Assembly (NCBI GenBank): GCA_963843535.1 | Contig: CAWJKU010000002.1 | Location: forward strand, 664,055 to 728,054 | Origin: CAVUNY01 sp963843535 | GTDB lineage: Bacteria; Chloroflexota; Anaerolineae; Anaerolineales; Anaerolineaceae | Reading direction: 5' to 3' | DNA length: 64,000 nt | Shown: positions 44,426 to 53,818 of the stretch, one piece after another | Position numbering within the stretch: position 1 is the first letter of the stretch | Layout: the number at the start of each line of letters is the position of its first letter | The notes under the pieces: model-generated | Told to the model about the DNA's origin: nothing | The model's database searches: none | Seen by the model: only the letters and a program-made list of their open reading frames with translations | Made by a program: the position numbers and the translations under genes

Positions 44426-44467
44426 CCTACGCTCGTGGGGTGGCAGCCACAAGCGTAGGTTTTTTTT
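44426..44467 (+). terminator. Intrinsic terminator of the prfA-prmC-tsaC operon
   Basis: CCTACGCTCGTGG (44426-44438) pairs with CCACAAGCGTAGG (44447-44459) with one mismatch, followed by eight T (44460-44467). Confidence 0.9.
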
Positions 44468-44499
44468 AACAGATTGATTACCTTCCTCCAATTCGCGTC

Positions 44500-44528
44500 T
44501 TGACAACCCAAAAAGGTCGTGATATCTT
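44500..44528 (+). promoter_or_regulatory. Sigma-70 promoter of the cold-shock gene
   Basis: A consensus TTGACA (44500-44505), 17-base spacer and TATCTT (44523-44528). The predicted start near 44535 gives a leader of about 60 bases, shorter than the long cold-sensing leader of E. coli cspA. Confidence 0.8.
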
Positions 44529-44594
44529 TCCTTCACCTGAGGTTCCGGTTGAGGGCCCAGGAAAATATTTGAAAAAAAGATGGAGAAACATAGT

Positions 44595-44810
44595 ATGGCA
44601 GAACGTATTGTTGGAACCGTAAAGTGGTTTAATGCCACCAAAGGATTTGGTTTCATCGGTCGCGATGATGGCGAAGATGTCTTTGTGCATTTTTCCGCGA
44701 TCAAGATGGAGGGTTACAAAAGATTAACCGAAGGCCAGAAAGTCGAATTTGCGGTTGAGCAAGGGCCTAAAGGCTTGCAGGCCGCAGACGTCACTCCGGT
44801 CAGCGAATAG
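44595..44810 (+). CDS. Cold-shock-domain protein
   Basis: 71 residues, a single CSD. RNP1 is KGFGFIG and RNP2 is VFVHFSAI, both typical. Binds single-stranded nucleic acid and acts as an RNA chaperone; may be constitutive or cold-induced. The frame opens at 44580, but GGAG lies 9 bases before the ATG at 44595, giving the standard MAERIVGTVKWFN start. It is a single-gene unit with its own promoter and terminator. Confidence 0.94.
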   Translation: MAERIVGTVKWFNATKGFGFIGRDDGEDVFVHFSAIKMEGYKRLTEGQKVEFAVEQGPKGLQAADVTPVSE

Positions 44811-44831
44811 AACCATATCACAACCATTGAT

Positions 44832-44868
44832 AAATCCCCGCCTACCAGCGGGGATTTATAATTTTGTT
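44832..44868 (+). terminator. Intrinsic terminator after the cold-shock gene
   Basis: AAATCCCCGC (44832-44841) and GCGGGGATTT (44848-44857) form a perfect 10-bp stem with a 6-base loop, followed by ATAATTTTGTTT. Confidence 0.75.
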
Positions 44869-44917
44869 TATGTACTAAAACCAATAATCATCTCTGGTAT
44901 ACTGGAAACAGTTCCCC

Positions 44918-45823
44918 ATGCCTGAATTACCTTCAGCTCCTTCTCTTACCATCCTAACCTGCCCCGGTTGGAAAGATTACCAGCTGCTCGACAGTGGTAA
45001 TGGTCTCAAGCTTGAGCGCTTTGGAACCTACCGGCTGGTACGGCCTGAGGCGGAAGCGATCTGGCGTCCCTCTCTCCCTGAAAAAGATTGGCGTTCCGCC
45101 GATGCCGTTTTTCGCCCTTCACCCGAAGAAAACGGCGGTCATTGGGAGATTCGCCAGTCATTACCAGAACGATGGACGCTGGATTATAACGGGTTGAAAT
45201 TCTACATCCAGACATCCGCCTCTCGCCACCTGGGCGCCTTCCCGGAGCAATCTGTAGGTTGGGATTGGATTGAAAACCGGATATCCAGCGCCCGGCGTCC
45301 AATTCGAGTGCTCAATCTTTTTGGTTATACCGGCCTTGCCAGCCTGGCAGCAGCTCGGGCCGGGGCACAGGTCACCCACCTGGATGCCTCACGTAAAGTA
45401 GTAACCTGGGCCAATGAAAATTTAAAATTATCCGGCCTCGGAGATCGTCCCGTGCGCTGGATCGTGGATGATGCGTTGAAATTTGTCCAAAGAGAAGCGC
45501 GGCGCGGAGCTACCTACGACGGTCTGATCCTGGATCCGCCAAAATTTGGCCGCGGTCCAAAAGGCGAAGTATGGGAATTTTATAAACTGATCCCCGAGCT
45601 GCTCTCGTCTTGCCGCCAGGTGCTCAGCGCCAATCCTTGTTTTATCTTGCTGACCGCTTACGCCGTCAAAGCCTCGGCCCTCACGCTGCATTTCGCCGTC
45701 AACGAAATGATGGCGGGCTACAATGGCACCACTGAAGCAGGAGAGCTGGCGCTGAGGGAGCAAAGCGCCGGCCGGCTGTTATCTACCGCGATTTTTGCCC
45801 GCTGGTCCCAACCTGAAAGCTAG
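44918..45823 (+). CDS. RlmI-like class I SAM-dependent methyltransferase
   Basis: 301 residues. After an N-terminal RNA-binding-like segment (about 1-125), a Rossmann methyltransferase contains VLNLFGYTGLASLAAARAGAQVTHLDAS (SAM loop) and the catalytic-type LILDPPKFGRGPKGEVW, as in RlmI/RlmK-type 23S rRNA methyltransferases. The exact target nucleotide is unknown. A TATACT hexamer lies 14 bases before the ATG. Confidence 0.86.
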   Translation: MPELPSAPSLTILTCPGWKDYQLLDSGNGLKLERFGTYRLVRPEAEAIWRPSLPEKDWRSADAVFRPSPEENGGHWEIRQSLPERWTLDYNGLKFYIQTSASRHLGAFPEQSVGWDWIENRISSARRPIRVLNLFGYTGLASLAAARAGAQVTHLDASRKVVTWANENLKLSGLGDRPVRWIVDDALKFVQREARRGATYDGLILDPPKFGRGPKGEVWEFYKLIPELLSSCRQVLSANPCFILLTAYAVKASALTLHFAVNEMMAGYNGTTEAGELALREQSAGRLLSTAIFARWSQPES

Positions 45824-45863
45824 ATGTTAGCGACACTCCGATCCCGGTAGCATCCACCAGGGT

Positions 45864-47870
45864 TTAAGTCCTTTTCAACAGTTTGTCGGCCAATAACTTC
45901 ATAAAATACCCGCCAACCACTGAGCGAGCCTTAAAACCAATATGCCGCCCAGAGAGTGTGTCATGCCAATCGCTTAGCGGCACCCGGCTGGAGGTTTGGT
46001 GAGCATACCGGTACACCGGAGTGACCAATGCTGCGAACGCATCCTGGCTATCTGTCATGGCCGCGCACCACAAGATCCAATCCGATTTGGTGTAGTTTCT
46101 ACGCTGGTCAAGCGGCAGGCCAAACAGATTAATATGTTGGCGGTAAAAATTAATTTCTTTGGCTGCAATTTCAGGATCAAATAAGTTCAAACCCAGGAGC
46201 TTATCCCAAACCAGGTTGTATTTTATACTCCAGCTGCCGGGTTGGTCGAATGCCAGGCGGTAGTGATCGCCATCATCCGCCATGTGCGCCCATTCACGCG
46301 CAAAACGGGCTGCCGATTGAAGATATTCTGCGGAGATTTCATGCTCTCCCAACAGATCAGCCATCTTTCCATAACAACCTAAAGCCACGATCGCCTTGGC
46401 TGAAAGATTTACATTATGGGCTAGATGGCCGGCAAAATCGTCAGTGCACAACTGGTTTTCCGGATCGAGACCGTGAGCCAGTAAGTATTCAGCCCATTTG
46501 GTGAGCATATCCCAATGCTGGCGGGCGTAATCCGGGTTCTGCTCAACTACAACGATTGCCATAGCCAGAATAACCATATTGCCGCATTCTTCCACCGGCA
46601 TCTGGTTTTCAAGCTTGTTACTGCCGTACACCTGCCCGTTCGCCAGGGGGTAGGTGCCCAGGTCATGCGCAGCAAATGGAAAATGCCACTGATCGCTGCG
46701 GCAGTAGTCGAAAATCGGATCCATCATCCCCTTTAGCAACTGCGGATTAAACAGCAGGAATAACGGCGCCGAGGGATAGGTCACGTCCACCGTACCGATA
46801 CATCCATTGCTGTTGTTTTCTTTGGAGAGGAAAAACGGTCTGCCGTCTGGCGCGGCTACCAATTTATGCGCAGAAACTGCCTGGCGGTATGCCAGGCTCA
46901 GCAGGCGTGCATATGCCTCATTACCCACGCGCCGGGCATCCTTCGTCAAATTGTTATCAAATTCTTCGCAGCGCCGGATCGTGGAGGAATAATCCTGGTC
47001 CGCCTGGTCCATCGCCTGGCGGATGTTCGCGCCCGAAGTGCGCCGCCACCAGGCCCGCAGGGGTTGGTGAAAATATTCCACCGCGTATTCGTCATCGTAG
47101 CCCAACAATAGATGCGCGGAACTGCTCTCACCGCCCACCTTTCCCAGCGGGATCATCGCCGCTAAAACGCCGCCTCCCCAACTGTTTGCCGGCCTGGGAT
47201 GATCCTCCCAATCGTTAGCCGGCAGCTTGCCCCAATGGGCGAACATTTCACGGGCGGCGTTTGCCTCAAAAGCGCCCAGGGTGGCAGCTCCTTTTGGCGC
47301 GCCGAGATATAATGCGCCCCAATCGATCCGCCGGTCGTCGCCTGAACTCTTGAGCAGGTTTTGTTCGCTGGAAGATATGCTCATCAGCTCGAGCCGGGCG
47401 GAAGATGACCGCCTCCAGGTAACAGCCTGTGCAGGAAGATTAACAACCCACTCTCCCGAAACATCGAAGTATAAACTGACTTCATGCGCATTCCCATCCA
47501 GCGATTTGGCATCAAAACCGATATAGGTAATTGGCCTGGAAAGCAGCTCTAAATCGTCTAATAACAGCGGTGAGGTGAATGTGACCTGCAGCTGAACCGG
47601 TCCACATTCGAACAGGTAAATTGTGCGCGTTGGCTTTACTTCAAGGCTGACCTGGCGGGCAGTTCCATCCCAGGTTACCGCCCCGCCCAGGAACCGGAAA
47701 ACCGATTGATCGATGCGGATTGCCCCAAAAAGTGAAAACTGGGCGCCGGTCCAATGCACCGGCCAATCGTCAGTTAAATTATCTGAAAATGACCACCCGC
47801 TAAAATAAGGGTCATGCGTTACCAGGGGCACCGCAGGTGGGCGAAACGGCAGCTGAAGAAGCTCATCCAT
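45864..47870 (-). CDS. Glutaminase-A-like protein (DUF5127/DUF4965 family)
   Basis: 668 residues matching the large glutaminase-like family of fungi and Bacteroidetes. A beta-sandwich N-terminal region (PAVPLVTHDPYFSGWSFSDNLTDDWPVHWTG) is followed by an alpha/alpha-barrel (AYRQAVSAHKLVAAPDGRPFFLSKENNSNGCIGTVDVTYPSAPLFLLFNPQLLKG, AHDLGTYPLANGQ, MPVEECGNMVILAMA, DNR-like NLSAKAIVALG). No signal peptide is visible, so it would be cytoplasmic, unlike many relatives. A strong SD (AGGAGG) lies 9 bases upstream. Substrate is uncertain: glycan hydrolysis is also possible. Confidence 0.86.
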   Translation of the reverse strand: MDELLQLPFRPPAVPLVTHDPYFSGWSFSDNLTDDWPVHWTGAQFSLFGAIRIDQSVFRFLGGAVTWDGTARQVSLEVKPTRTIYLFECGPVQLQVTFTSPLLLDDLELLSRPITYIGFDAKSLDGNAHEVSLYFDVSGEWVVNLPAQAVTWRRSSSARLELMSISSSEQNLLKSSGDDRRIDWGALYLGAPKGAATLGAFEANAAREMFAHWGKLPANDWEDHPRPANSWGGGVLAAMIPLGKVGGESSSAHLLLGYDDEYAVEYFHQPLRAWWRRTSGANIRQAMDQADQDYSSTIRRCEEFDNNLTKDARRVGNEAYARLLSLAYRQAVSAHKLVAAPDGRPFFLSKENNSNGCIGTVDVTYPSAPLFLLFNPQLLKGMMDPIFDYCRSDQWHFPFAAHDLGTYPLANGQVYGSNKLENQMPVEECGNMVILAMAIVVVEQNPDYARQHWDMLTKWAEYLLAHGLDPENQLCTDDFAGHLAHNVNLSAKAIVALGCYGKMADLLGEHEISAEYLQSAARFAREWAHMADDGDHYRLAFDQPGSWSIKYNLVWDKLLGLNLFDPEIAAKEINFYRQHINLFGLPLDQRRNYTKSDWILWCAAMTDSQDAFAALVTPVYRYAHQTSSRVPLSDWHDTLSGRHIGFKARSVVGGYFMKLLADKLLKRT

Positions 47871-48159
47871 ACTTTAACCTCCTGTCTATAGGTGTCACTG
47901 CGAGCAGTGCTCTCACCGCGCACAAGTGGGCGCCGCATTCCAGAAATTACTCGATGCGCCTTCACCTGCCTGTTAATTCTCAATTTGGATGGAACAAAAA
48001 CTTTGGGCGGCTCGCTGTGACCATTGATTATTGTACCGTGAACAGGCGTAAGTGATAATCTCGGAGTAAACCAGGAAGAGCAAGATCGAAATATGAGATT
48101 GATCCTCGCATTTCTGAAAGATGATAGAATCGTCAAATGCTGTTCCAGGAGATTATTCT

Positions 48160-49008
48160 ATGCCTGATAAAACCTGCAAAATCGCTTTAATTGGCGCCGG
48201 AAATATGGGAGAAGCCATCATTGGAGGGCTGCTGCGCAATGGCATCGCCGCCCCACAAGACATCCTTGCATCTGATGCCCTGACAGAAAGGGTCGCAGAT
48301 TTGAAAGAACGGTATGGGATCTGCCCTTTCACGGATAATGTCGCAGCTGCCTCCCAGGCAGACGTGGTAATTCTGGCGATAAAACCGCAAATGATGAAAA
48401 AAGTGCTGGCAGGATTGAAGGGCAACATTCAACCATCCGCTCTGGTATTATCCATCGTCGCCGGAGCGTCCATTCAGACCCTTTCCGAAGGTTTAGACCA
48501 TCCCTATTTGGTGCGTTCGATGCCGAATACCCCCGCCCAAATCGGCGAGGGGATTACCGTGTGGACCGCTTCTCCGCTGGTCAAGGCGGACCAGATCGAG
48601 CTTGCTCGAAGAGTTTTAGAAGCGTTGGGCGAGGAAATATTCATGGAGGAGGAAAGATACCTGGATATGGCAACGGCCCTTTCAGGCACCGGGCCGGCTT
48701 ATGTGTTCCTGTTTATGGAAGCCTTGATCGATGCCGGCGTTCACCTGGGATTCCCGCGCCGCATCGCCGAAAGGCTGGTAACGCAGACCATCCGCGGTTC
48801 CGTGGATTATTCACTGAATAGAAAGGCCCATCCAGCCAATTTACGGAATGAAGTCACTTCACCCGGGGGGACATCCGCCGCGGCTCTATATTACCTGGAA
48901 AAAGCCGGGTTTCGCACCGCTCTATCGCGCGCCGTCTGGGCTGCTTTTGAACGTTCGATGGAACTGGGTAAAGGTCGAGATGTAAAAGATCCAGAACGCT
49001 CCGAGTAA
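48160..49008 (+). CDS. proC: Pyrroline-5-carboxylate reductase
   Basis: Last step of proline synthesis (P5C + NAD(P)H to proline). 282 residues from the ATG at 48160, which has GGAGA 6-7 bases upstream; the frame is open to 48121. Rossmann LIGAGNMGEAIIGGLL, the AIKPQMM segment, MPNTPAQIGEG, SGTGPAYVFLFMEAL, and the C-terminal EVTSPGGTSAAAL that forms the proline site are all present. Confidence 0.94.
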   Translation: MPDKTCKIALIGAGNMGEAIIGGLLRNGIAAPQDILASDALTERVADLKERYGICPFTDNVAAASQADVVILAIKPQMMKKVLAGLKGNIQPSALVLSIVAGASIQTLSEGLDHPYLVRSMPNTPAQIGEGITVWTASPLVKADQIELARRVLEALGEEIFMEEERYLDMATALSGTGPAYVFLFMEALIDAGVHLGFPRRIAERLVTQTIRGSVDYSLNRKAHPANLRNEVTSPGGTSAAALYYLEKAGFRTALSRAVWAAFERSMELGKGRDVKDPERSE

Positions 49009-49042
49009 AGACGAAACGCCATCCTTGCGTCAGGATAAAACC

Positions 49043-50449
49043 ATGGGCCAAACCACTGCAACCGCGAATTTACCCGCCGGCAAGCTCCCTTTTCTCACCA
49101 AATTAGTTTTTGGTCTGGGGGATTGGGGTAATACCACCACCAGCACAATATTTGGCTTCTTTTTTGCCTTTTTTCTTAACAATGTCGCCTTGCTCGAACC
49201 ACTTTATGCCGCGCCTGTGCTGCTCGCGGGCGGTGTCTGGGATGCCATCAACGACCCCCTGATCGGTGTTCTGGGTGACCGGGTGCGCACGAGGTGGGGC
49301 CGGCGGCGACCTTTTTTCTTGTTCGGGGCAGTACCCTTCATGATCACTTTCATCATGTTGTGGTGGGTGCCCCCTTGGGAAAGCCAGATTGCCAAAGCCC
49401 TGTATTACGCATTCTGGTATATCCTGTGGGATACCGCTTTCACATTCGTCGCAGTTCCATATACCGCTTTAACCCCTGAATTGACCGAGGATTATGACGA
49501 GCGCACCCGGCTCAACGGCTACCGCATGGCGGTCAGCATGTTGGGGGGCCTGATCGCAGCCCTTTCAGTCCCTATCTTTTCCGACTTGATACCCGACCGT
49601 AAATCAGCCTACCTGGTGATGGGTTCGATTTTTGGGATTCTGGCCGGACTACCTTATTTCCTGTTGTTTTTCAAAATTCGCGAGCGTTTTACCACAACTA
49701 CCGTCAGCAACCTCAACCTCTTCAGCGGCTTCCGTTATACCTGGCGAAACCGTGCCTTCCGCTTTGCAGCCGGGATTTACCTGACCGCCTGGGTCACGAT
49801 CAGCCTGGTTTCGTCTCTCCTGCAATACTACATCACCTATTATCTGAATTCACCTGGCCAATTAGACATCCTTTTAGGTCTGGTACAGGGATGCACTTTG
49901 ATTTGCATTCCAGTGATGGTCTGGATGTCCGGAAAATGGGGCAAGAATCGCGCTTACATGCTGGGAATCACCACATTGATCATCGTGATGGTCAATCTGG
50001 CACTTTTACCAGCTAACGGGATAAATATAGCTTTTATTCTGGCTGCTTGCGCCGGGTTGGGTATTGCCGCGGCGCATGTCATTCCCTGGTCCATTATCCC
50101 GGATGTAATTGAGATTGACGAGCTTGAAACCGGGCGGCGGCAGGAGGGAACATATTATGGTTTTTTGGTTTTCCTACAGAAGTCCGGATCAGCATTTACC
50201 CTGGCATTTGTACAGTGGGTTTTCGCCAATACTGGTTTTATTCCCAATGAGGCTCAGAATCCGGAAACGTTGTCAGCGATCCGCTGGCTGATCGGCGGCC
50301 TACCCGCCCTTCTCTTAATCGGATCCATCGTGCTTGCCTGGCGCTACCCGATCACCCGCAAACGACATGCCGAACTGCGCGAAGCTCTCGCTGAAAAACG
50401 TGACAGCCGGAAAATAACAAAACCGGTTGCTAACACGCCTGTCGAATGA
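49043..50449 (+). CDS. MFS transporter of the glycoside-pentoside-hexuronide:cation symporter family
   Basis: 468 residues from the ATG at 49043 (the frame is open to 49025). About twelve helices. Family marks are FGLGDWGNTTTS at the start, the cation-site WDAINDPLIGVLGDRVRTRWGRRRPFFLFGAVP motif of MelB-like symporters, TPELTEDYDERTRLNGYRM, and EIDELETGRRQEGTYYGFLVFLQK. Transports a sugar or glycoside with Na+ or H+; the sugar is unknown. Ends in a 4-base overlap with the DUF1028 gene. Confidence 0.9.
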   Translation: MGQTTATANLPAGKLPFLTKLVFGLGDWGNTTTSTIFGFFFAFFLNNVALLEPLYAAPVLLAGGVWDAINDPLIGVLGDRVRTRWGRRRPFFLFGAVPFMITFIMLWWVPPWESQIAKALYYAFWYILWDTAFTFVAVPYTALTPELTEDYDERTRLNGYRMAVSMLGGLIAALSVPIFSDLIPDRKSAYLVMGSIFGILAGLPYFLLFFKIRERFTTTTVSNLNLFSGFRYTWRNRAFRFAAGIYLTAWVTISLVSSLLQYYITYYLNSPGQLDILLGLVQGCTLICIPVMVWMSGKWGKNRAYMLGITTLIIVMVNLALLPANGINIAFILAACAGLGIAAAHVIPWSIIPDVIEIDELETGRRQEGTYYGFLVFLQKSGSAFTLAFVQWVFANTGFIPNEAQNPETLSAIRWLIGGLPALLLIGSIVLAWRYPITRKRHAELREALAEKRDSRKITKPVANTPVE

Positions 50450-51438
50450 AACTGGAAACCCAGGTTGTTAACTCTTTAGCTTGCCAAATAAATATGAAAA
50501 AATTCCCACTTGCCCACACCTATTCGATCATTGCCCGCGATCCTGAGACGGGTGAATTTGGCGGCGCCGTCCAATCCCATTGGTTCTCTGTTGGCTCAGT
50601 AGTCCTTTGGGCCGAAGCAGGGATTGGCGTGGTTGCCACCCAGGCAATGGCAAAAATATCTTATGGCCCCCTGGGATTAAACCTGATGAAAGCCGGGATC
50701 TCGAGTACCGATGCCTTAAAAGCGCTGCTTTCCACCGATCCTTTAGCAGAAGTTCGCCAGGTGGCGATGATCGATGCTCAAAATCGGGTGTCTACTCACA
50801 CTGGCAAGCGCTGTATGGAAGCCGCCGGGCACAGTGTGGGTGAAGGCTTTAGCGTCCAGGCCAACATGATGGCCAACCCAACAGTTTGGCCGGCAATGGC
50901 AGAAGCTTACCTCGGTGCGAAAGGCGACCTGGTTGATAAATTGCTTGCCGCCATGGATGCCGCCCAAGCCAGTGGAGGTGATATTCGCGGTCAGCAAAGC
51001 GCCGCCTTAATGGTCGTGCCAGGCAAGCCCACACCAGAAACCTGGAACGACCGCATATATGATCTGCGGGTAGAAGACCATCCCGCGCCGCTTCAGGAGC
51101 TGCGCCGGCTGGTGCGCATTCAACGCGCCTACAACGAGATGAACCAGGGTGATACCTATCTCGCTAATGGGGATACCCCGGCGGCATTAGCCGCTTATAG
51201 CAGCGCGGCGCAGCTTGCTCCAGAAATGATCGAGATCCCATTCTGGCACGCCGTCACATTAGCCGACCTCGGCCGGCGAGAAGAAGCGCTTCCGATTTTC
51301 AGGCGTGTTTTTATAGAAAACCCGGATTGGGCTACCTTGCTAAAACGCCTGCCACCGGTGGGAATGGTCAAAATGAGTCCTGAGGAGGTTGACCAGGTAA
51401 TCCAACTGGCGCAGGCGGCGAATTCTAGACATGACTGA
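50446..51438 (+). CDS. DUF1028 protein with C-terminal TPR-like repeats
   Basis: 330 residues. HTYSIIARDPETGEFGGAVQSHWFSVGSVVLWAEAGIGVVATQA is the DUF1028 signature, an Ntn-hydrolase-like fold; GHSVGEGFSVQANMM and GDIRGQQSAALMVV follow. The last 100 residues (AYNEMNQGDTYLANGDTPAALAAYSSAAQLAPE) are TPR-like. Start ATG overlaps the symporter stop (ATGA); an in-frame ATG at 50494 gives a slightly shorter protein. Hydrolase function is suggested only by fold. Confidence 0.87.
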   Translation: MKLETQVVNSLACQINMKKFPLAHTYSIIARDPETGEFGGAVQSHWFSVGSVVLWAEAGIGVVATQAMAKISYGPLGLNLMKAGISSTDALKALLSTDPLAEVRQVAMIDAQNRVSTHTGKRCMEAAGHSVGEGFSVQANMMANPTVWPAMAEAYLGAKGDLVDKLLAAMDAAQASGGDIRGQQSAALMVVPGKPTPETWNDRIYDLRVEDHPAPLQELRRLVRIQRAYNEMNQGDTYLANGDTPAALAAYSSAAQLAPEMIEIPFWHAVTLADLGRREEALPIFRRVFIENPDWATLLKRLPPVGMVKMSPEEVDQVIQLAQAANSRHD

Positions 51439-51562
51439 ATGATAAACCAACTCGCGGCGAATGAACTGGTTTGTCCGCCATCGGGCGCCCCCAAAAATGG
51501 TGTAGTATACTGTGATTAATGCAACCTGAAGTTAATGGTGGATCACTCTACGGAGGTCTGCG

Positions 51563-52507
51563 ATGTCTGAAACGGTAGATCTTTGGGAACTGCCTACTGC
51601 GAAAAAGATATACATGATCGCTGGCTGGCGCCAATGGGCGGATGGTGGCTCAGTTTCATCCGGTTTACCAGAATACCTGGTAGAACGATTTGACGCGCGT
51701 GAAATTGGTCAATTGCACCCTGATGGATTCTACATCTTCCAATTTCCGGGCACGCATGATTTGGTGCGCCCGGTGGTGCAATTCAATGAAGGTTTTCCAG
51801 AGGCCCTGGATGTGCCAGAAAACCGCTTTTATTTTTTGGAAAACGATGGGATAGGCATCGTCATTTTTCTCGGCGACGAACCTCAGCTGGATATTGAGCG
51901 CTACGTTCAAGCTTTTTTGCAGGCTGCCATGAAATTGAATGTAAAGCGCATTATCGGGTTGGGCGGCGTATACGGTGAGTTCCCATTCGATAAAGAACGA
52001 TCGCTCTCTTGCTCTTACAGCCTGCGTTCGATGAAAGAAAGTATGAAAGAGCTGGCTGTTCAATTCTCCAATTATCAGGGGGGAGCCAGCATTGGATCCT
52101 ATATCTGCCGGCGCGCCGGAGAAAAGGAATTGGAGTACTGCGGTTTGTATGCCTTCGTGCCGATGTTTGATTTTTCGAACATGAACCAGGTCAGCCATCG
52201 GTTGCAAATCGAAGAAGACTTTATGGCCTGGTTGGCAGTGATGCGGCGGATAAATTTCATATTCAAAACAAATCTTGATCTTTCTGATCTGGTTGAAAAA
52301 AGTCAGCAGGAAATTGAAGAGTTAAAAAATAAAATTGAGGAGCTGGAAAAACTGGCCCCACAACTAGGCGTCAAAGAATATTTCCAGCGAATTTCTGAAG
52401 AATTCAACGAGACCCCTTTCATCCCATTAGATGATATTTGGGAGGAGAATTTGCGCCGGATTTTGGGCAAATTCGATGATGATGAGCCCAATGAAAGCCA
52501 GGAATAA
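51563..52507 (+). CDS. PAC2-family protein
   Basis: 314 residues. The first 230 resemble the PAC2 family (proteasome-assembly chaperone-like), with AGWRQWADGGSVSSGLPEYLVERF, the LNVKRIIGLGGVYGEFPF segment and ARRAG-like helices. A C-terminal coiled coil (VEKSQQEIEELKNKIEELEKL) is followed by an acidic tail (FDDDEPNE). Function in bacteria is unknown. SD GGAGG lies 8 bases upstream and a terminator follows. Confidence 0.88.
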   Translation: MSETVDLWELPTAKKIYMIAGWRQWADGGSVSSGLPEYLVERFDAREIGQLHPDGFYIFQFPGTHDLVRPVVQFNEGFPEALDVPENRFYFLENDGIGIVIFLGDEPQLDIERYVQAFLQAAMKLNVKRIIGLGGVYGEFPFDKERSLSCSYSLRSMKESMKELAVQFSNYQGGASIGSYICRRAGEKELEYCGLYAFVPMFDFSNMNQVSHRLQIEEDFMAWLAVMRRINFIFKTNLDLSDLVEKSQQEIEELKNKIEELEKLAPQLGVKEYFQRISEEFNETPFIPLDDIWEENLRRILGKFDDDEPNESQE

Positions 52508-52521
52508 ATTTCAATGCTCAG

Positions 52522-52545
52522 GACCGCCTTCAGGCGGTCTTTTTT
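52522..52545 (+). terminator. Intrinsic terminator after the PAC2-family gene
   Basis: GACCGCC (52522-52528) and GGCGGTC (52533-52539) form a 7-bp stem with a TTCA loop, followed by six T. Confidence 0.88.
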
Positions 52546-52646
52546 ATTAAACTGGATGATCGATTTGGTTAATAAATGGTTATAATATATATCAATAATA
52601 TAAATTAATCATCCCCACCATGAACCCTAACAAGAGGAGTCCATAT

Positions 52647-53801
52647 ATGGCTTTAACACCGCATCCCATTACCTGCATCCTGCCGCCTCACATCGTAAAC
52701 CGGATAGCTGAAAATGGTTCCGAAGTTCAAAAAGAACGCGCGCGGATCACACAACAAGTATCTTCACAGATGCGCGAACAGCGTGTGGCCCTGGCTGCCC
52801 AAAAACCCGCGCCCGCAATTCCAATATCTCCATTGGTCGCCGCGAAAAACCGCGTCGTTTACTCAGCCGATAACACTTCAGGCCTGCCGGGTCGAGTAGT
52901 GCGCCAGGAAGGCGGGCCGCCCACCAATGATCCGGCGGCTGACGAGGCTTATGACGGCGCAGGGGCTACTTTTGACCTCTACTGGGATGTGTACCAGCGA
53001 AATTCGATCGATGGCAACGGAATGAGACTTGATTCAACTGTACATTACCAGAAAGGATATGACAACGCATTCTGGAATGGTCAACAAATGGTGTATGGTG
53101 ACGGGGACGAGGACCTGCCTGCTGCTCAACGCCTGTTCAACCGCTTCACCATTGCCATCGATGTGATCGGACACGAGCTGACGCACGGCGTGACCCAAAA
53201 CACCGGCAACCTGGTTTATTTTAATCAGCCCGGCGCTTTAAACGAATCATTCTCAGATGTCTTTGGCAGCCTGGTGAAGCAAAAGACCCTCGGGCTGCAG
53301 GCGCAATCCGCAGATTGGATTATTGGAGAAGGGTTATTCACCACCAATGTCTATGGGGTCGGCATCCGGTCTATGAAAGCACCGGGTACAGCCTATAATG
53401 ATCCTGTCCTGGGAAAAGATCCCCAGCCTGGTCATATGCAAAATTATGTCAACACCGCCGACGATAATGGTGGTGTCCATATCAATTCTGGTATCCCCAA
53501 CCACGCTTTTTACCTGATTGCAGTCGAACTCGGCGGGTATGCCTGGGAAAAAGCCGGTCAAATCTGGTTTGTCACCTTGCGGGATAAGATCAAGAGCACG
53601 ACGAACTTCCAGGATATGGCGAATCTGACATATGGAGTCGCCGGAGATTTATTCGGTGCCAACAGCCTCGAGCAACAGGCTGTCAGCAAGGGTTGGACAG
53701 CGGTCGGCCTCGCCCCGACAGGTGGTACCACGCCGCCCGTTCCTCCCCCCACCAACCCGGGATGCCTGTCCAGCCTGTTGGGTTTATTCAAAGTCTTTTA
53801 A
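52647..53801 (+). CDS. M4 (thermolysin-family) metalloprotease, protealysin-like
   Basis: 384 residues from the ATG at 52647, chosen because GGAG lies 7 bases upstream; the frame opens at 52620. There is no signal peptide. The start has CILPPHIVNRIAE, the short PPL-type propeptide of protealysin-like proteases, rather than the long thermolysin propeptide. Active-site residues: HELTH (zinc H176, H180; catalytic E177), NESFSD (zinc E200) and GGVHINSG (H278 stabilising). A disordered Pro-rich linker and CLSSLLGLFKVF tail end it. It forms an operon with the emfourin-like gene 17 bases downstream. Confidence 0.93.
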   Translation: MALTPHPITCILPPHIVNRIAENGSEVQKERARITQQVSSQMREQRVALAAQKPAPAIPISPLVAAKNRVVYSADNTSGLPGRVVRQEGGPPTNDPAADEAYDGAGATFDLYWDVYQRNSIDGNGMRLDSTVHYQKGYDNAFWNGQQMVYGDGDEDLPAAQRLFNRFTIAIDVIGHELTHGVTQNTGNLVYFNQPGALNESFSDVFGSLVKQKTLGLQAQSADWIIGEGLFTTNVYGVGIRSMKAPGTAYNDPVLGKDPQPGHMQNYVNTADDNGGVHINSGIPNHAFYLIAVELGGYAWEKAGQIWFVTLRDKIKSTTNFQDMANLTYGVAGDLFGANSLEQQAVSKGWTAVGLAPTGGTTPPVPPPTNPGCLSSLLGLFKVF

Positions 53802-53818
53802 CAACCGCATTCAAAATT

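Noticed and set aside
44372..44704. Antisense frame of 110 codons across the cold-shock leader and gene
   Set aside because: Opposite to a clear CSD gene with its own promoter and terminators; no independent signals.
52620..52646. Upstream ATG of the M4 protease at 52620
   Set aside because: The SD (GGAG) fits the ATG at 52647, which also gives the usual short-propeptide start.
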